DNA of 64,000 bases from Lytechinus pictus. Taxonomy: Eukaryota; Echinodermata; Echinoidea; Temnopleuroida; Toxopneustidae. Below the pieces are notes generated by a model. It was not told the DNA's origin and searched no databases. It worked only from the letters and a program-made list of their open reading frames with translations. Both the position numbers and the translations under genes were made by a program. Where the stretch lies: the NCBI RefSeq assembly GCF_037042905.1, contig NW_026974140.1, forward strand, positions 19,428,001 to 19,492,000, in the 5' to 3' direction. Below, piece by piece: positions 25,262 to 37,800 of the stretch. How positions within the stretch are numbered: the stretch's first letter is position 1; each line of letters begins with the position of its first letter.

Positions 25262-26379
25262 ATGCCATTTTCGGCCGTTGCCATGGCAACGGATTAATTT
25301 CTCCAAAATTACATACATTCCCATGTAAATGGGAAATAAACATGATATAGATGACCAAAATGATAATTTTCAGGCTCCCAACTGAATACATATGAAATCT
25401 ACAGATATTCAAGATCACCAAGATAGCTCCAATTGGTCCGTTGTCATGGCAACGGCTTGTTTTTCCCCAGAAAGGTATCAGCTTTGATAAACAAAAACAT
25501 TTTAAAATCTCATTTTTATATTTCCCCTAAAGTTAGGGTGCTAAGCATATATATGCTTGCTGTTAATATATAAATAACATCTTCTGCCATTGCCATGGCA
25601 ACCAATTAAGATACAATTTAACAAAAAATAACACAGTTGAAATGATAATGGACAGGTGGAATGTAAAGTAAAGATATACTTAATCTACATAAGGTTTGAC
25701 CAGTCATTAAGTTTTGAACAAAAATTACAGTAAGTGTTCCGCATGAGTTCATTAGCATGATAAAAACTTATGTTGCCTTGGTAATGCTTGAATTTAATGA
25801 TATCAATGTTTGCAAATGTGTGTTCTGTTGCCATGGCAACGGATCATTTTATTCCCCAGAAAATACCATCTTTGATAAATTTTTGAAATTTGGAGAGAAA
25901 TGGACCATAAAACTAACATTCAGACATTCCATTAAGGTGGTTTTAGCAGGGATTTCAGTTTTGGCCCATTCACAGAATTTCGGGAGTGAATCATTTCTTT
26001 AATAGTAACCAATAAAATTTTATATGACAAAATGCAGATTCTAAACTGTTTTTCGATCAGATTTTGTACTTTTCTTGGGGAAAAAAAGGAGTCGTTGCCA
26101 TGGCAACGGGCCATATGCAGCACTGATATTTATCATTAAACCCAAGCATTACCAAGGCAACCTCAAATTCCATCATTCTAATGAACCAATGCGAATCACT
26201 GTAATCTTTGTTAAAAATTAAATGACTGGGTCAAACCTTGAGTTAATTGTTATAAATTGCATTTTCCACCTGTCCATTATCATGTCAACCATGTAATTTT
26301 TTTTTCTAATTAGATGTTATTTGGTTGCCATGACAATGGCTTTAGATGTTATTTGCATGTTAACAGCAAACATATCCAT

Positions 26380-26969
26380 TCTTACGACTACAGAAGGTCC
26401 AGAATTCTGCCGCACGACTTGTAAAGCGTTCAAAGTTGTCGGATCATATCACCCCAGTTCTCAAGGAATTACATTGGCTGCCTGTTAGGCAAAGACTTGC
26501 ATATAAAGTTCTTTCCTTGGTCTTTAAACTGAAAACCAACCAGACACCAGTGTACCTATCAGATCTTCTGGAGTTGAAGAGATCGTGTAGACCCGGTCTT
26601 CGTTCAGGGAATGTTCACCAGCTCCAACAAGTTAGAGTGAAAAGGTCCTGGGGTGACAGATCTTTTTCCGTTGCTGGTCCCCGTTTGTGGAATTCAATCC
26701 CATCGGACATTAAGTCGTGCCAGTCAAGAGAGCTATTCCACAGCAAATTGAAGACTTACCTCATGAGGGAAGCATTTCCTTAACTGTTGTGTGATAAGGC
26801 CATTTTTTTTTTGACTACCAACTTAACTGATTGTGTATTTTTTCTTCTCAGTTTGTTCATTTTTATGTATTTATTGATTTCTGTTTTATATAAGTAGTTA
26901 ATTGTGCGCCTTGAGTGTCATCGACAGATATGTGCGCTATACAAATCTTTAATTATTATTATTATTATT
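26380..26969 (+). mobile_element. Truncated CR1/L2-like LINE insertion
   Basis: 3' end of a non-LTR retrotransposon: end of the reverse transcriptase ORF, short 3' UTR with GTGCGCTATACAAAT, and an (ATT)n tail. It interrupts the X-box element between AACAGCAAACATATCCATT and ATTACCCTAAAACTAGGGG; the uninterrupted equivalent is seen in the sister units near 27350 and 27750. 5' truncation is the usual outcome of target-primed reverse transcription. Confidence 0.88.
26382..26783 (+). pseudogene. C-terminal fragment of LINE reverse transcriptase
   Basis: 133 codons open to a natural stop. They include LRLQKVQNSAARLVKR, LHWLPVRQRLAYKVLSL and GPRLWNSIPSDIKSC, the conserved C-terminal sequence of CR1/L2-type reverse transcriptase proteins. 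The polymerase palm and endonuclease are absent, so the fragment cannot act. No frameshift or internal stop, so the insertion is fairly young. Confidence 0.88.
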
Positions 26970-28957
26970 TATTACCCTAAAACTAGGGGAAATGAAAGAA
27001 AAATCAGATTATACAGTCCTTTTTTAAATCAAAACTGGTACTTTTCTTGGGTAAATGATCCGTTGCTATGGCAACAGGCCATTTGGAACATTGATATATA
27101 TCTTTGAATTCAAGTATTACCAAGGCAACATCAATGTTTATCATTCTAATCAGTTCATGCAGAACACTCACTGTATTATTTTCCCTTAATTAATTGAGTA
27201 GGTCAAGCCTTACGCATGTACATTAAGTTAATTTTCATTGTATTTTTCACCTGTCAATAACCTTGTCATCCATGTTTTTTTTTAATTAGATATTATCTGG
27301 TTGCCATGGCAATGGCTTAAGATGTTATATTTATAAATTTAGTCACAAACATATTTCGATAAGTACCTTAAAATTAGGAAAATTGGAATGATGATCATAC
27401 ATGTATTTTACATTTTTATCAATATTCTTACCTTTCTAGAGGGAAATAAGCTGTTGCCATGGCAACGGGCCCTTTGAAAAATTGTTTCTTTTTAAATTTA
27501 ATTCAAGCGTTACCAAGGCAACATAATTTTTCATATCTATAAAGAACTCCTGCAGAACACTTTCTGTATTTTTTGTTCAAATGAGGGGATCAAAAGTTAA
27601 GCATACAGATTAAGTCAATTCTAATTGTATTTTCCACCTGTCCATTGTCTTGTCAACCATGTTATTTTTGTAAATTAGATGTTATTTAGTTGCCATGGCA
27701 ATGGCTTGAGATGTTATTTACACATTTAGCAACCAAAATATCTTTGTTTAACATTGTAGAATTAGGGGAAATTAAAGATAAATCATATTCTACAACGGTT
27801 TTTTAATCCTAATTTTTATTTTTCTGGGGAAAAACAAGCCGTTGCCATGGCAACGGACCAATTGGAACTATCTTGGTGATCTTGAATATTTCTTAATTTA
27901 ATATGTATGCAATTGGGAGCCTTAAAATTATCATTTTGGTCATCTAAATCATGTTTATTTACCATTTACATGGGAATGTATGTTATTTTGGAGAAATTAA
28001 TCCGTTGCCATGGCAACGGCCGAAAATGGCATTTAAAAAATTTACCTCCCATCTTTAAAATAAATCTTACGGCATATACTAATACTTGTGAAAGTTTCAT
28101 GCTTTAGTCATAATTTGCACAATTGTTCGGCTTATCCGCTCTACTATAAACCGTTCCTTTCGGGTCAATGTATATAAGCACTTTAATTGTAAGCCAATAG
28201 TTTCTGCTCGCGCTTCGCGCTTGCATTATTTGATGGTGACTGAGATCTTTATCCTCAATCCTCAAAGTTACCTTTAATCTCTTTATATCTCCCTATACGA
28301 TTTCCCTTTCTTCATGCACTTCCTCTTTCTTTTCTTTTCATTTTTGGGAGATGGGGGTCGACCATCCCAACCAGCCCTGGCTATACGCACATGGCGAGGG
28401 GCAAGATGACCTAGAGGTGGCGTCATAGATCAATTGGTCAGTTTCGCGATAAACATCATGCTTACTTTTCTTTCTGCTTTCTAAACCCTCTTTCCCCCTT
28501 CTTTTTCTTCTCTTCACTATACAGGCCTGTTCCTGATGATTATAATTATGCGGGGGCCGATTGCACGAAAGGGTCTTTCCAAGGACCGCCTTTCGTGTCG
28601 CCCATCTTTTATGATGCGCTGTATGCGGGATATTTCTGAAATGTATATGATAAACAAATAAAATTTGTTAGCTAGCATTTAAACCAATTTGTATACAATT
28701 TCATGATATATCACATCATTTCATAAGCAATTAGATTTTGTTTACTTTAACGGATGAATAAAATATTTTTGAGGTAATTTATTTAAATGCGTTTCACATG
28801 GCGCATCATAATAAATGGGCGACACGAAAGACGGTTCTTGCAAAGACCCATTCGTGCAATCGGCCCCAGGCCTTTCATGCTTTTCATCACTCACCACCAC
28901 CACGGTTTATTTCCAATTTGTCTAATCCCAATTCGTCCATTTGCCAACTCGTCTATC

Positions 28958-29062
28958 GGGCATGCTGGCTCAGTGGTATAGAGCATTCGCCTCATGAACG
29001 GGAGGTCGTGCTGGGTTCGATCCCCGCCGCCGAGTCATATACCAAAGACTATATGCAAATGT
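28958..29062 (+). repeat. tRNA-derived SINE head
   Basis: Carries both RNA polymerase III boxes of a tRNA: TGGCTCAGTGGTATAGAGC (A box, with a perfect GCTC/GAGC D-stem) and GGGTTCGATCCC (B box). The acceptor stem does not pair, the T-stem is imperfect, and the anticodon loop CTCATGA would read CAT only if functional, so this is a SINE head, not a working tRNA gene. It is followed by ATACCAAAGAC and then directly by a MITE. Confidence 0.72.
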
Positions 29063-29065
29063 GCA

Positions 29066-30095
29066 CTATTTCTTTTGTTTTTTATTGTTTGAATTATGTA
29101 TACAATATTTCCGTTTTTACAGATTTTTCTATGTTATTATTATCATTATTATATTATTATTATTATTATCATCATTATTATTTATTTACTTATTTGACCA
29201 AATCATGATACAGCCATGAATGAAATCATATAAACACAAACAATACAGAATGGAACAGTGCTACATGCTGGTCAGGGGTGATAAAAGCATAATAAATAGC
29301 TGTTTCTTGGGAAGCATATCACCCCTCACATGTAGCACTGCGTACAAATATCAAATAAAAATAATCTTGCTCAATGTTTAGCGAAATTTCTGTAAAAGAA
29401 TAATGAATTGCATAAGCTGATTGATGTTTGACATTATAACATGAGAATGATTGAAAGTAATAATTAGAAAGGTGGTCTACTGGTCATTAATAAATACAAA
29501 CCGGTGAAAAAAAATGATATTGTACAACTATTCTGACCAATCTGGCAAAATGGAGATAAACACAGTGGATTAATATAAGCATATCTAACAGAATGGAATA
29601 TACTAACGAAATAATTTTTAATCTAAGAAGCCAAAACAAAAATGAAATTCAAATCTATCTTACTTCTCATCCGTGGCAAAGAGGGATTGTTTTAGAATAA
29701 GGAGGAAAGGTAAGGAATTGAGAACAGCAGCATCCCTTATAGAGAGAGCATTTCATAATCTAATTTGACTGACCAACTTGACTGAACCAGGAAATGTTAA
29801 AACGGTGACAGTTCCATATGAAAAGGGAGGAATAATTTTTTTCACATGAAAATGAGGAGAAAATTATAATATTTCATATTTCATAATAAGGAAATACAAA
29901 AGAAATAGTGAGTGAGTGATGTCATCAGTTCCCTCATTTGTATACTAACCAGGATGTGCATATAAATGTTTTGTGAAATTAAGCGAAAATTAAAATGTCA
30001 TAACATTCTTATTTTATATCAGTTTTTGATGAAATTCTTTAGTGCTATGCTTGTTGGATTTTTCTCTTTTTATTAACTTTTTGTTGGGATGGAAT
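29066..30095. mobile_element. Palindromic MITE interrupted by a LINE tail
   Basis: Same family as 4804-5409 (ACTATTTCTTTTGTTTTTTA, then GACTTGACTGAACC-like middle, then GTTGGATTTTTCTCTTTT-like end). It is split at about 29136-29765 by an unrelated insertion. The left terminus is missing where the SINE head abuts. Confidence 0.75.
29136..29765 (-). mobile_element. 3' tail of a LINE, reverse orientation
   Basis: Read on the minus strand it starts with LSIRDAAVLNSLPFLLILKQ-like sequence, the C-terminal end of LINE ORF2, where the expected Trp of the RLWNAL motif is a TGA stop. It then has a long 3' UTR with a strong hairpin (AGTGCTACATG ... CATGTAGCACT at 29259-29341) and ends in an (ATA)n microsatellite. 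Inserted inside the MITE above. Confidence 0.65.
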
Positions 30096-30231
30096 TAAGA
30101 AGATACCAGTCATTTTCATGATTACAAAAAGTATGTAGAATTTTCAAATTTTTGGTCGAAATCACCCCAAATTTTGGCTCGCGCTTCGCGCTCATTTAAA
30201 AAATAAAATATCATTAGTAAAGACTATTAAT

Positions 30232-30836
30232 TGGACAAGTCCACCCCAATATCAAGTTGATTTGAATAAAAAGAGAAAAATCCAACAAGCATAACACTTA
30301 AAATTTCATCAAAATCGGATGTAAAATAAGAAAGTTATGATATTTTAAAGTTTCGCTTAATTTCACAAAACAGTTATGCACATCCTGGTCGGTATGCAAA
30401 TGAGAAGACTGATGACATCACTCACTCACTATTTCTTTTGTATTTTATTATATGAAATATGAAATATTCTAATTTTCTCCTCCTTGTCCTGTGAAACAAA
30501 GTTTTATTCCTCCCTGAACATGTGACCATTGTTATAACATTTTATGGTTCAGCTAATTTGGTCCGTGATGTCAAATTTGTAAAAATTGAAATATTGTATG
30601 ATTCAAACAATAAAAAAACAAAAGAAATAGTGAGTGATGGACATCATCGACTCGCTAATTTGCATGCATGCCACTCAGTTGTGCATATAACTGTTTTGTG
30701 AAAAATAAGCGAAACTTTAAAATGTCATAACTTTCTTATTTTACATCCGATTTCGAAATTTTTTTAAATATTATGCTTGTATGATTTTTCTCTATTTATT
30801 AAAATCAACATTTTTCTTGGGTGGACTTGACCTTTA
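30232..30836. mobile_element. Palindromic MITE, AAGGTCAAGTCCACCCC family
   Basis: Full-length relative of 4804-5409: opens GGACAAGTCCACCCC, closes GGGTGGACTTGACCTT, with paired arms around TCATCAAAATCGGATG. Non-coding. Confidence 0.85.
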
Positions 30837-31529
30837 AGTTTTCAGTTCGGAATATCTGAAATATTCAGCCTGCGTCAATCATTAGGTTTCACTATACCTC
30901 ATGGTAACAAAATGCTTAGAATTTTTTTTTCAGGTCGGAATATAAAAAATATTCAGTTCGCGCTTAGCGCTCGCATTATTTTGTCGGTGAGCTATTCCTC
31001 ATGAGTCACTGTAAACATTGCCAAAGAGGTCGATCCCCTTCTGCGCTCCGATTGCTTTGTTTAGACAGATACCTTTTCCGTTTTTACATTACATAAAATG
31101 CTTTGAATATTCACTATTCAGGTCTGAATACAGAAATATCCAAAAAAATCGCGGTTGATCTGGGATTGGAAGATGTGGATGACAATTTTGTGCCCCCCTC
31201 CATTTATTGGCCAAATCTTGATCCGCCCCTTGCATCCTTTTTGCATTTCCATCATCACCACCGGTACCATCGACGGCAGCATCCTTTTTCTAGAAATTAT
31301 TCAACGAGTATTGTACTATTAAAACAAAATATAAATATCTCCATAAGTATGATATGTTACCAATGATAAAATTGGAACAACTTTTAAAATGAATAAATGT
31401 TCATTATTCAATTTTATTGTCAATACTAACGTACTGATGTCATATGTGTTAGCACGCACATGATTTATTTTTCATAATAAAATCATAGCGACTTGACAGA
31501 AATTGACAATAATAATGCTGCAAACGTGA
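30837..31529. other. Stretch without a recognised gene
   Basis: AT-rich DNA with a TTCGCGCTTAGCGCTCGC motif near 30958 and scattered short open frames of no recognisable family. Nothing else seen. Confidence 0.6.
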
Positions 31530-31735
31530 ACCTCCTAACGTTCGCGTAACGACGCCAGGTTGACCTGCCGCGGGAACTTCAGGCAGAGCTAGAGCAGCTC
31601 GAGCGCTCATATCGATGAGGAGTCGAGTAGTCGTGCCGCGCCCGCGCGCTGTTTGCAACCGACCCAGACCAGCGACAGGGAGACCCAGCTCAAGAGGTGT
31701 CACTTTTTTCGAAATCGAATTTATAGATCATTTCG
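31530..31735 (+). promoter_or_regulatory. GC-rich island with splice donor: candidate remote first exon of SAP30L
   Basis: A compact GC/CpG-rich block (GTGCCGCGCCCGCGCGCTG and neighbours) in otherwise AT-rich DNA, ending in CATTTCG/GTAAGTCTG at 31735/31736, a consensus splice donor. The first coding exon of SAP30L at 42464 has a clear upstream acceptor (TTTTGTCCATACCAG), so it needs a 5' exon. Joining the two puts the upstream ATG frame at 31615 onto a stop, as expected for a 5' UTR. The link is inferred; nothing in between proves it. Confidence 0.35.
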
Positions 31736-32241
31736 GTAAGTCTGAAAGGAAAAGTCCAAGTAAGAATTCATTTTCAATGTTATATTTCATAGATTAATAC
31801 GAACCGGTGTATTTTATTGTTATTTTATTTTACATTGTCATTTTCAAGTAGTCATTCGATTTAACTAGTTATGCCTTATGCCTATATGGTTAGAAATGTA
31901 CGGTACCGGTACCGGTACTTATCGACTGGCAGTATCACACAAATATGCCGGTGCCCACACCGGCCGCGTGCAATTCTTGTGCACACACGTCAAATGATTA
32001 AATCACGATCCCGTGATATGGCAACTCGTATTGCACAGGAGCTAAATCGCTGGCTATTGCTCATTGTGCGAACGTCGCTTTTGGGTGGCTCCTACTCGGT
32101 CCTAATCTAATTGGCATGACATCTAATTGATACATTTATGGCATACTCGTGATATAGGCCCCGCTCGAGAAAAAAATTGTAATCGATCATACCTCAATAT
32201 ATTTCTAGGTTGCTAACTTCAGCTCACTATAATCTAGTCTA

Positions 32242-32682
32242 GAGGCGCACGGCCAATGAATATGGGAGACTCTCTCCAATAGGGGAGACAATCTCCCACA
32301 TTGGAGACTTGCTTTGCAAAAGGACAAAAGAAACAACACCAACAAAAGCATGATTTTTCCAACCAAAATTTTGTCTCACTGAGGTCAGAAGCCCATTTTG
32401 TTTTGTGTGTGATTGACAACAAAAATCCTTATCAAAACAAAAGTAGACGGTGAATTTTTAAAGTAGACGGTGAAAAGGGGTAATTTTTCATGAGGAATCT
32501 GCTTATCACATTTTTATTTGCCGCCAAGTTAATCCTTTTGCAGCAAATGTAAACAAAGGAAATTGGACTCCGAAACTGGAGACTGTCTCTGAAATTGGAT
32601 ACCCAAATTCTTTACAAAAGTCTCTGATATCGGAGATAATCTCCCACATTGGAGACAGTCTCCAATATTGGCAGTGCGCCTC
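32242..32682. mobile_element. 441-bp MITE with TA target, nested in the left arm of the large element
   Basis: Ends GAGGCGCACGGCCAAT and ATTGGCAGTGCGCCTC, flanked by TA on both sides. The equivalent place in the right arm (about 40320) has no such insertion, so the empty site is visible in the same window. The interior repeats CTCCCACATTGGAGAC. Confidence 0.85.
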
Positions 32683-33006
32683 TACTGATAATATAGGTAT
32701 ACTCGTGATATAGGCCCCGCTGCTGTGTTGAATGGCTTAGAATGTCCGTTTGCGAGGCCTGTTTCACGAGTATAGTACTATAATCGTTATATAGGCCCCG
32801 CACTACGGCACTTCAGACACTCCAAGACAGTAGCGGGGCCTATATCACGAGTATATATTAAGATTGCATCCTAAGATAGTCGCGAAACTGGCCCCGTCCA
32901 ATGCGCTTGTCCCAGCATTCGCACGTGTGTGGGGCTCGGATGATGGCTATAGTATACTCGCTATCGAGGCCCCTTACGCTGTTATATAATGGAAAATAAA
33001 ATGATC

Positions 33007-33255
33007 ATGGGCGGCGCTGTAGGGGGGAGGGGGGGGCCTTCAATTTATTTTCCAAATAAACAAGGAAAGAATATCATGGGCGGCGCTGTAGGGGGCGGGG
33101 AGGGGCTCCAATTTATTTTCCAAATAAACAAGGAAAGAATATCATGGGCGGCGCTTAGGGGGCGGGGGAGGGGCTCCAATTTATTTTCCAAATAAACAAG
33201 GAAAGAATATCATGGGCGGTGCTGTAGGGGGTGGGGAGGGGCTCCAATTTATTTT
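33007..33255 (+). repeat. ~68-bp tandem units, 4 copies
   Basis: Four units of CATGGGCGGCGCTGTAGGGG followed by GGAGGGGCTCCAATTTATTT-like and AAATAAACAAGGAAAGAATA sequence. Two inverted copies lie in the right arm at 39858-39985. Part of the compound terminal repeat of the large element. Confidence 0.88.
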
Positions 33256-33628
33256 AAAAAAAAACAAGGAGAGAGAATGATAATTTACTTCTTCGGAAAT
33301 TTATTTGTCGATTGATTTATGTATTAATACAGTTATTAACTTATTCATTTATTTATCAATCTATTTGTATTGATTAATTAATGTATTCATTAATCATTTA
33401 ATTTATTGTTTTCAGTGTTTTTTTTTCTTTTGTGATATAGAGAGTCAGAGGTATCATTCGTTTTTAATCATTTTTATGTGCGGAAGTTCATTTATTTCAA
33501 TCTATTTTAATTGATTAATTTATATTGATTAATAAATGTATTTATATTTATTCATTAATCATTCAATTTATTTGTTTTCGTTTTTTTTTTTCTTTGTGAT
33601 GTAGAGAGTCAGAGGTATCATTTGTTTT

Positions 33629-34217
33629 TAAAGGAGAATGAAACTCTTGGAGCAAGTTAGCTTTTGTGAAAGCAGAAAAATAAAAAAATAAGATCAACAA
33701 AAGTTTGAGTAAAATAGGACTAGCAATAGAAGAGTTATGAGCATTTGAATGTCGAGATCACTAATGCTATGGAGATCCTCCCATTGGCAATGCGACCAAG
33801 ATCTATGATGTCACAGATGAACAACTCTCCCCTTTTGGACACTGAAAATATACCTCAAAACATCTCTTTTTGCTCATTCTAATCATATGACAAACGATTC
33901 ATCAATGATATAATGTTGTGAAACCTCTGAACTTGTCCTCTCATATAAAGAGAACACCTCACCTTGTGATAGACTCTATAAAAGTGAGAATATAAGTGAA
34001 ATAAGTACTAAAGTAATGAGGGAGTTGTACGTGTGTGACATCACAGATCTTGGTCGCATTGCCAATAGGAAGATCTGCATGGCATTAGTGATCTCAATAT
34101 TCAAATGCTCATAACTTTCTTATTATTCATTCAATCTTCCTCAAACTTTCAACAATATGTTTCTTTGATTTTTCTCTTTGATATGGATTTAGCTGGTTTC
34201 AAGGGTTTCATTCTCCT
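33629..34217. mobile_element. Palindromic MITE, intact copy
   Basis: Opens AAAGGAGAATGAAACTCTTG and closes GGGTTTCATTCTCCTTTA; arms pair throughout. Inserted in the AT-rich repeats of the large element's left arm. A decayed copy is at 9560-10188. Confidence 0.85.
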
Positions 34218-37200
34218 TTAATTATTTTTGTGTGTGAAATTTTGTTTATTTATCTATCAATCTATTATTTTAATTGATTAATTAATATGTATTTATATTG
34301 TTTGATAAACGTACTTATATTTATTCATTAATCATTAAATGTATTTGTTTTCAGTTTTTTTATTTTGTGATGTAGAGAGTCAGAGGTATCATTCGTTTTT
34401 AATTATTTTATGTGTGAAATTTCGTTTATTTATTTATCCATCTATTTTAATTGATTGATTAATGTATTTTATATTTATTTATTAATCATTTATTTATTCA
34501 TTAATCATTTAATTTATTTGTTTTCAGTTTTTTTTCTTTTGTGATATAGAGAGTCAGATCGAGTTATTATTCGTTTTTAATTATTTTCATGTGTGGAAGT
34601 TCATTATTATTCCCCTTGTTTTTGGAAAATAAATTGGAGCCCCCCCCCCCCCCAGCATTTCATTTTAATTATTTTTTTTGCGGGGAGGGAGGTGTCATCA
34701 ATAATCAAATTACATAGTTCTTGTATGATTTTCTCCCAATCTTTCACTTGAAGTAATGCTGCGAATGAATCCATTTATTCATTCATGTATCATATATCTA
34801 TTTATAATCACCTGGATGTAAGTAGTCAATATTTTTTTTTCAAATCGGTTTTCTTCTCTTATTCAATATTGAATCACTCATCTGGCTTCCTGTGTGTTAT
34901 CAATTTGGTTTTTTTTTTCATTCCTTTCATAAATGCCTTCCCCTGGCTCCCCACTTTTCATCCACTTAAGATAAAAAAACAAAACGAATAGGTATATTCA
35001 TTCGGGGAAGATTTATTAATTTTCTTTGGGTCAATTTCATTATTGCTTGAGGGATATTTAAATTAATCTATATTTTACTGAGACTTACCCCCCCCCCCCA
35101 GTCCCCACAATTTGAGATTATATGTATATTATTCATTTTGCGTATAAAAGTAGGCCCTACAACCATGTACTTTCAAAGTACGTTTTTTTTTTTTTTACCT
35201 TAACACAATTTATTAATCTTTTGTTTTTTAAAAAGCTTACAATACCGTTTATTGATATGCCAGTATTTCTTCAGCTAACCTACTGAGTATTTTCTCATCC
35301 TGCATTCATTTTAAAACTGAAAGGGATGGTCCGGGTTGAAAGTATTTATCGCTTAATAAATAGAGTAGAATTCACTGAGCATAATGCCGAAAATTTCGTC
35401 AAAAAAAATATTGATCGATCGTCATTTCATTAATTCACCATCCAAATATTGCATTTTTTCTTCGCCTATATGGTATTCATTTATTTACTAATTCATACAC
35501 CCTTGCCCTCCCCCCCCCCCCCCGATTTCCCGTTTTTATTAAAAGATTTAATAATTTCGGAAAAAGTGTCTCAATGTATTCTTATAATTTATTTTTATGC
35601 ACGAATTATTCTACTATTTCCCTTTCTGTGATATAGTATTTCAGGAGTTTAATGTGTCCCCCAGATCCGAGATTTCGTAGCGGGGGGGGGGGGGCGCAAA
35701 TTTGAGAAGACAGTTGGTGGTACAGAGGTCTGTCTGGTTGAATGCGTCAGGAAAAAAATATACACACAGGTACGGGTTCAGTATTTTTAAAGGGGCGTGC
35801 ATGGATACAGGCTGGTCGGACACATTGCCATTCATGAAATCCATAGTTGGCCAGTCAAAGAGGAAGAGGTAAAAGTTTTTTTTTTTTTTTTTGGGGGGGG
35901 GGGGGGGGGGTCGTGCTATGGAAGTTAATGTACATTTTACTTTAATTTTTACCAACAAGATATGCTTACCATGATTATACGGCCGAACTAAACGAGATAA
36001 CTGAACATTAAAAAAAAATTATAATCCATGTGTTAAAAGCTATCAATGGAGCACACTAAGCTCTCTTTAACCCAAACAGCTAACGTTTATTTAATATTTA
36101 ATTACTAAACTGAAAATGGAAAAAGGACTTTACAGTGACGCATGAACAGGATATGAAAGAGGAGCGCGAGCTGAATTTTTTTCACACTTGAAAATAGGAT
36201 GCGAATGCGATCGAAGTTCGAGATGAAGTTTGTTGATATATATCGACACGAAAAGGGTATGTTTTTAAGCACTGCTGACATGTAGGAGTGAGAGAGGCGG
36301 GGGCATCTTGTTCAACACTTTACTTCATCTGTAAATATCATTATTTTACATTGATTTACATGTAGTTTAATTACCACTAACATAGCACCCTGTTGCTAGG
36401 CGACATCCAACAATTCTTTAGGCGCTGTTTGTCATGCAGTTGCATCGTACATATTACTTAGTTGACAGTGAGGTCACGAATCGTGGCATGTTCTGATATT
36501 GTTTTTTTTTATATATATAAACACAAATTTAGAATGAGAAACCAGATAAAGCACAAAAGTATTTCTAATTTCATTGTTTTTTTTATATACAAATGCCAAA
36601 TCACAACACGTTTTTCTCGTTGTGATTTCGTTTTTGTGTTTTAAAAAACCAAACTACGGGGCTGATTTCCGATTTCGCTTCTTCATGATTGGAACAGAAA
36701 AACAAATTATCCATTAGTACCTTGATTGTGCAGGTTACTGGGCAAGTGAAAATGACATTCACAATTGATCTTAGCAAGGAATTCATTACATTTATGAGTA
36801 GAATACAATTTAACATAATAAACACTAATTAAAGTGTGAGAATGGAAATATTTGATTAGAGAATATCGAACTTCTTAACCAAAATGCGTGACAATTAAAA
36901 AAATATATTTTCAGCAAACCTTTAAGAATATTTTTTCCAGTTTCTGCTTTAATTATCATCAACTTTGCGTCAGGGTAAACTGCCCCCTTTAAGGGTAGGC
37001 CATTCGTGTCAATTAATAGACAACATTTTTTCCCAAAACAGTGCAAACATGAACGAATAAATGAATATATGAATAAACCAGGAAATGAATAAGTGAAACA
37101 ATACGAAGGAGACAGTCAGTCCGCAAGCCCTGAAAAAGTAGCTTCTTTTATCCAAGTGATATTCATGACAAGAGGGTTTTTGCATAGTTAATGAGCTTGG

Positions 37201-37503
37201 TGCGAACCAAAACACCTCTTTTTATTCGGCCACTGCTGCTCTAAATATCGACAAAATTTCATGTTTTTGGTATTTTTGTAAAGAAGAAGAATCATTCTTT
37301 TAGGTCATGTGTTTGGATTCTTAAAAGAATGTTGTAATATAGGAAAAACTTTTGATCTAAAACATGAAACAAAATATTTTTTTTCATGCAACAAAAGTTG
37401 TTATTTTTACACTTAATTTCTGTTTAGGCACAAATGATTTTTAAATCATGATAAAGCTGAAGATCTAAGCTTTAATATGATATAATTTTTATAAGAAGAT
37501 GTA

Positions 37504-37800
37504 TTTTAGATGGGTCAGCAGCCAGCTTTTCATAGGCCAAGTACATTTTGCAGCTCAAAAACAAGAATACTGCGCTCTGATTGGTCATAGACCACACACC
37601 CACGCAAATTCCAATGATCCCCACACTGGGCCTCTGCAAGGTCACACTCACCATGTGGTAATCTCTTCAAATTACCCGCGCCTGTTTGTTTTGAAAACAG
37701 TATTCAGCCAATCAGAACTCTGGATTTTATGTTACTCAGAAATTTCAGAAATCTCGTCTTGCATCTTGATGGAAATAACTGGCTGCTGACCCATCTAAAA
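37504..37800. mobile_element. 297-bp MITE inside the large element
   Basis: Perfect ends TTTTAGATGGGTCAGCAGCC and GGCTGCTGACCCATCTAAAA with no coding frame. Sits in the unique middle of the large element. Confidence 0.85.

Larger units (their letters stand above)
25262..28032. mobile_element. Foldback-type element with 12 RFX X-box palindromes
   Basis: Large inverted repeat: 25262-25500 is repeated in reverse at 27790-28032 (shared ends ATGCCATTTTCGGCCGTTGC; shared inner CATTCCCATGTAAATGG). Each arm is built of ~385-bp tandem units, with a centre of symmetry near 25960. Palindromes close to CCGTTGCCATGGCAACGG occur at 25275, 25438, 25587, 25825, 26092, 26323, 27060, 27299, 27451, 27689, 27839 and 28002. 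Variant sites GTTGCCTTGGTAAT (or complement) lie near 25774, 26146, 27119 and 27512. The core GTTGCCATGGCAAC is the textbook RFX-factor X-box. A LINE fragment interrupts the right arm. No coding frame of its own. Confidence 0.85.

Noticed and set aside
25262-28032. CRISPR-like array because of regularly spaced palindromes
   Set aside because: Spacing is 150-390 bp, the intervening DNA is itself repeated, and the host is a eukaryote.
28958-29040. Functional tRNA-Met gene
   Set aside because: A and B boxes are present, but the acceptor stem does not pair and the T-stem is imperfect; it fits a SINE head.
31449-31797. Protein-coding gene in the GC-rich island, either strand
   Set aside because: Frames are short and arise from high GC content; the splice donor suggests a non-coding first exon instead.
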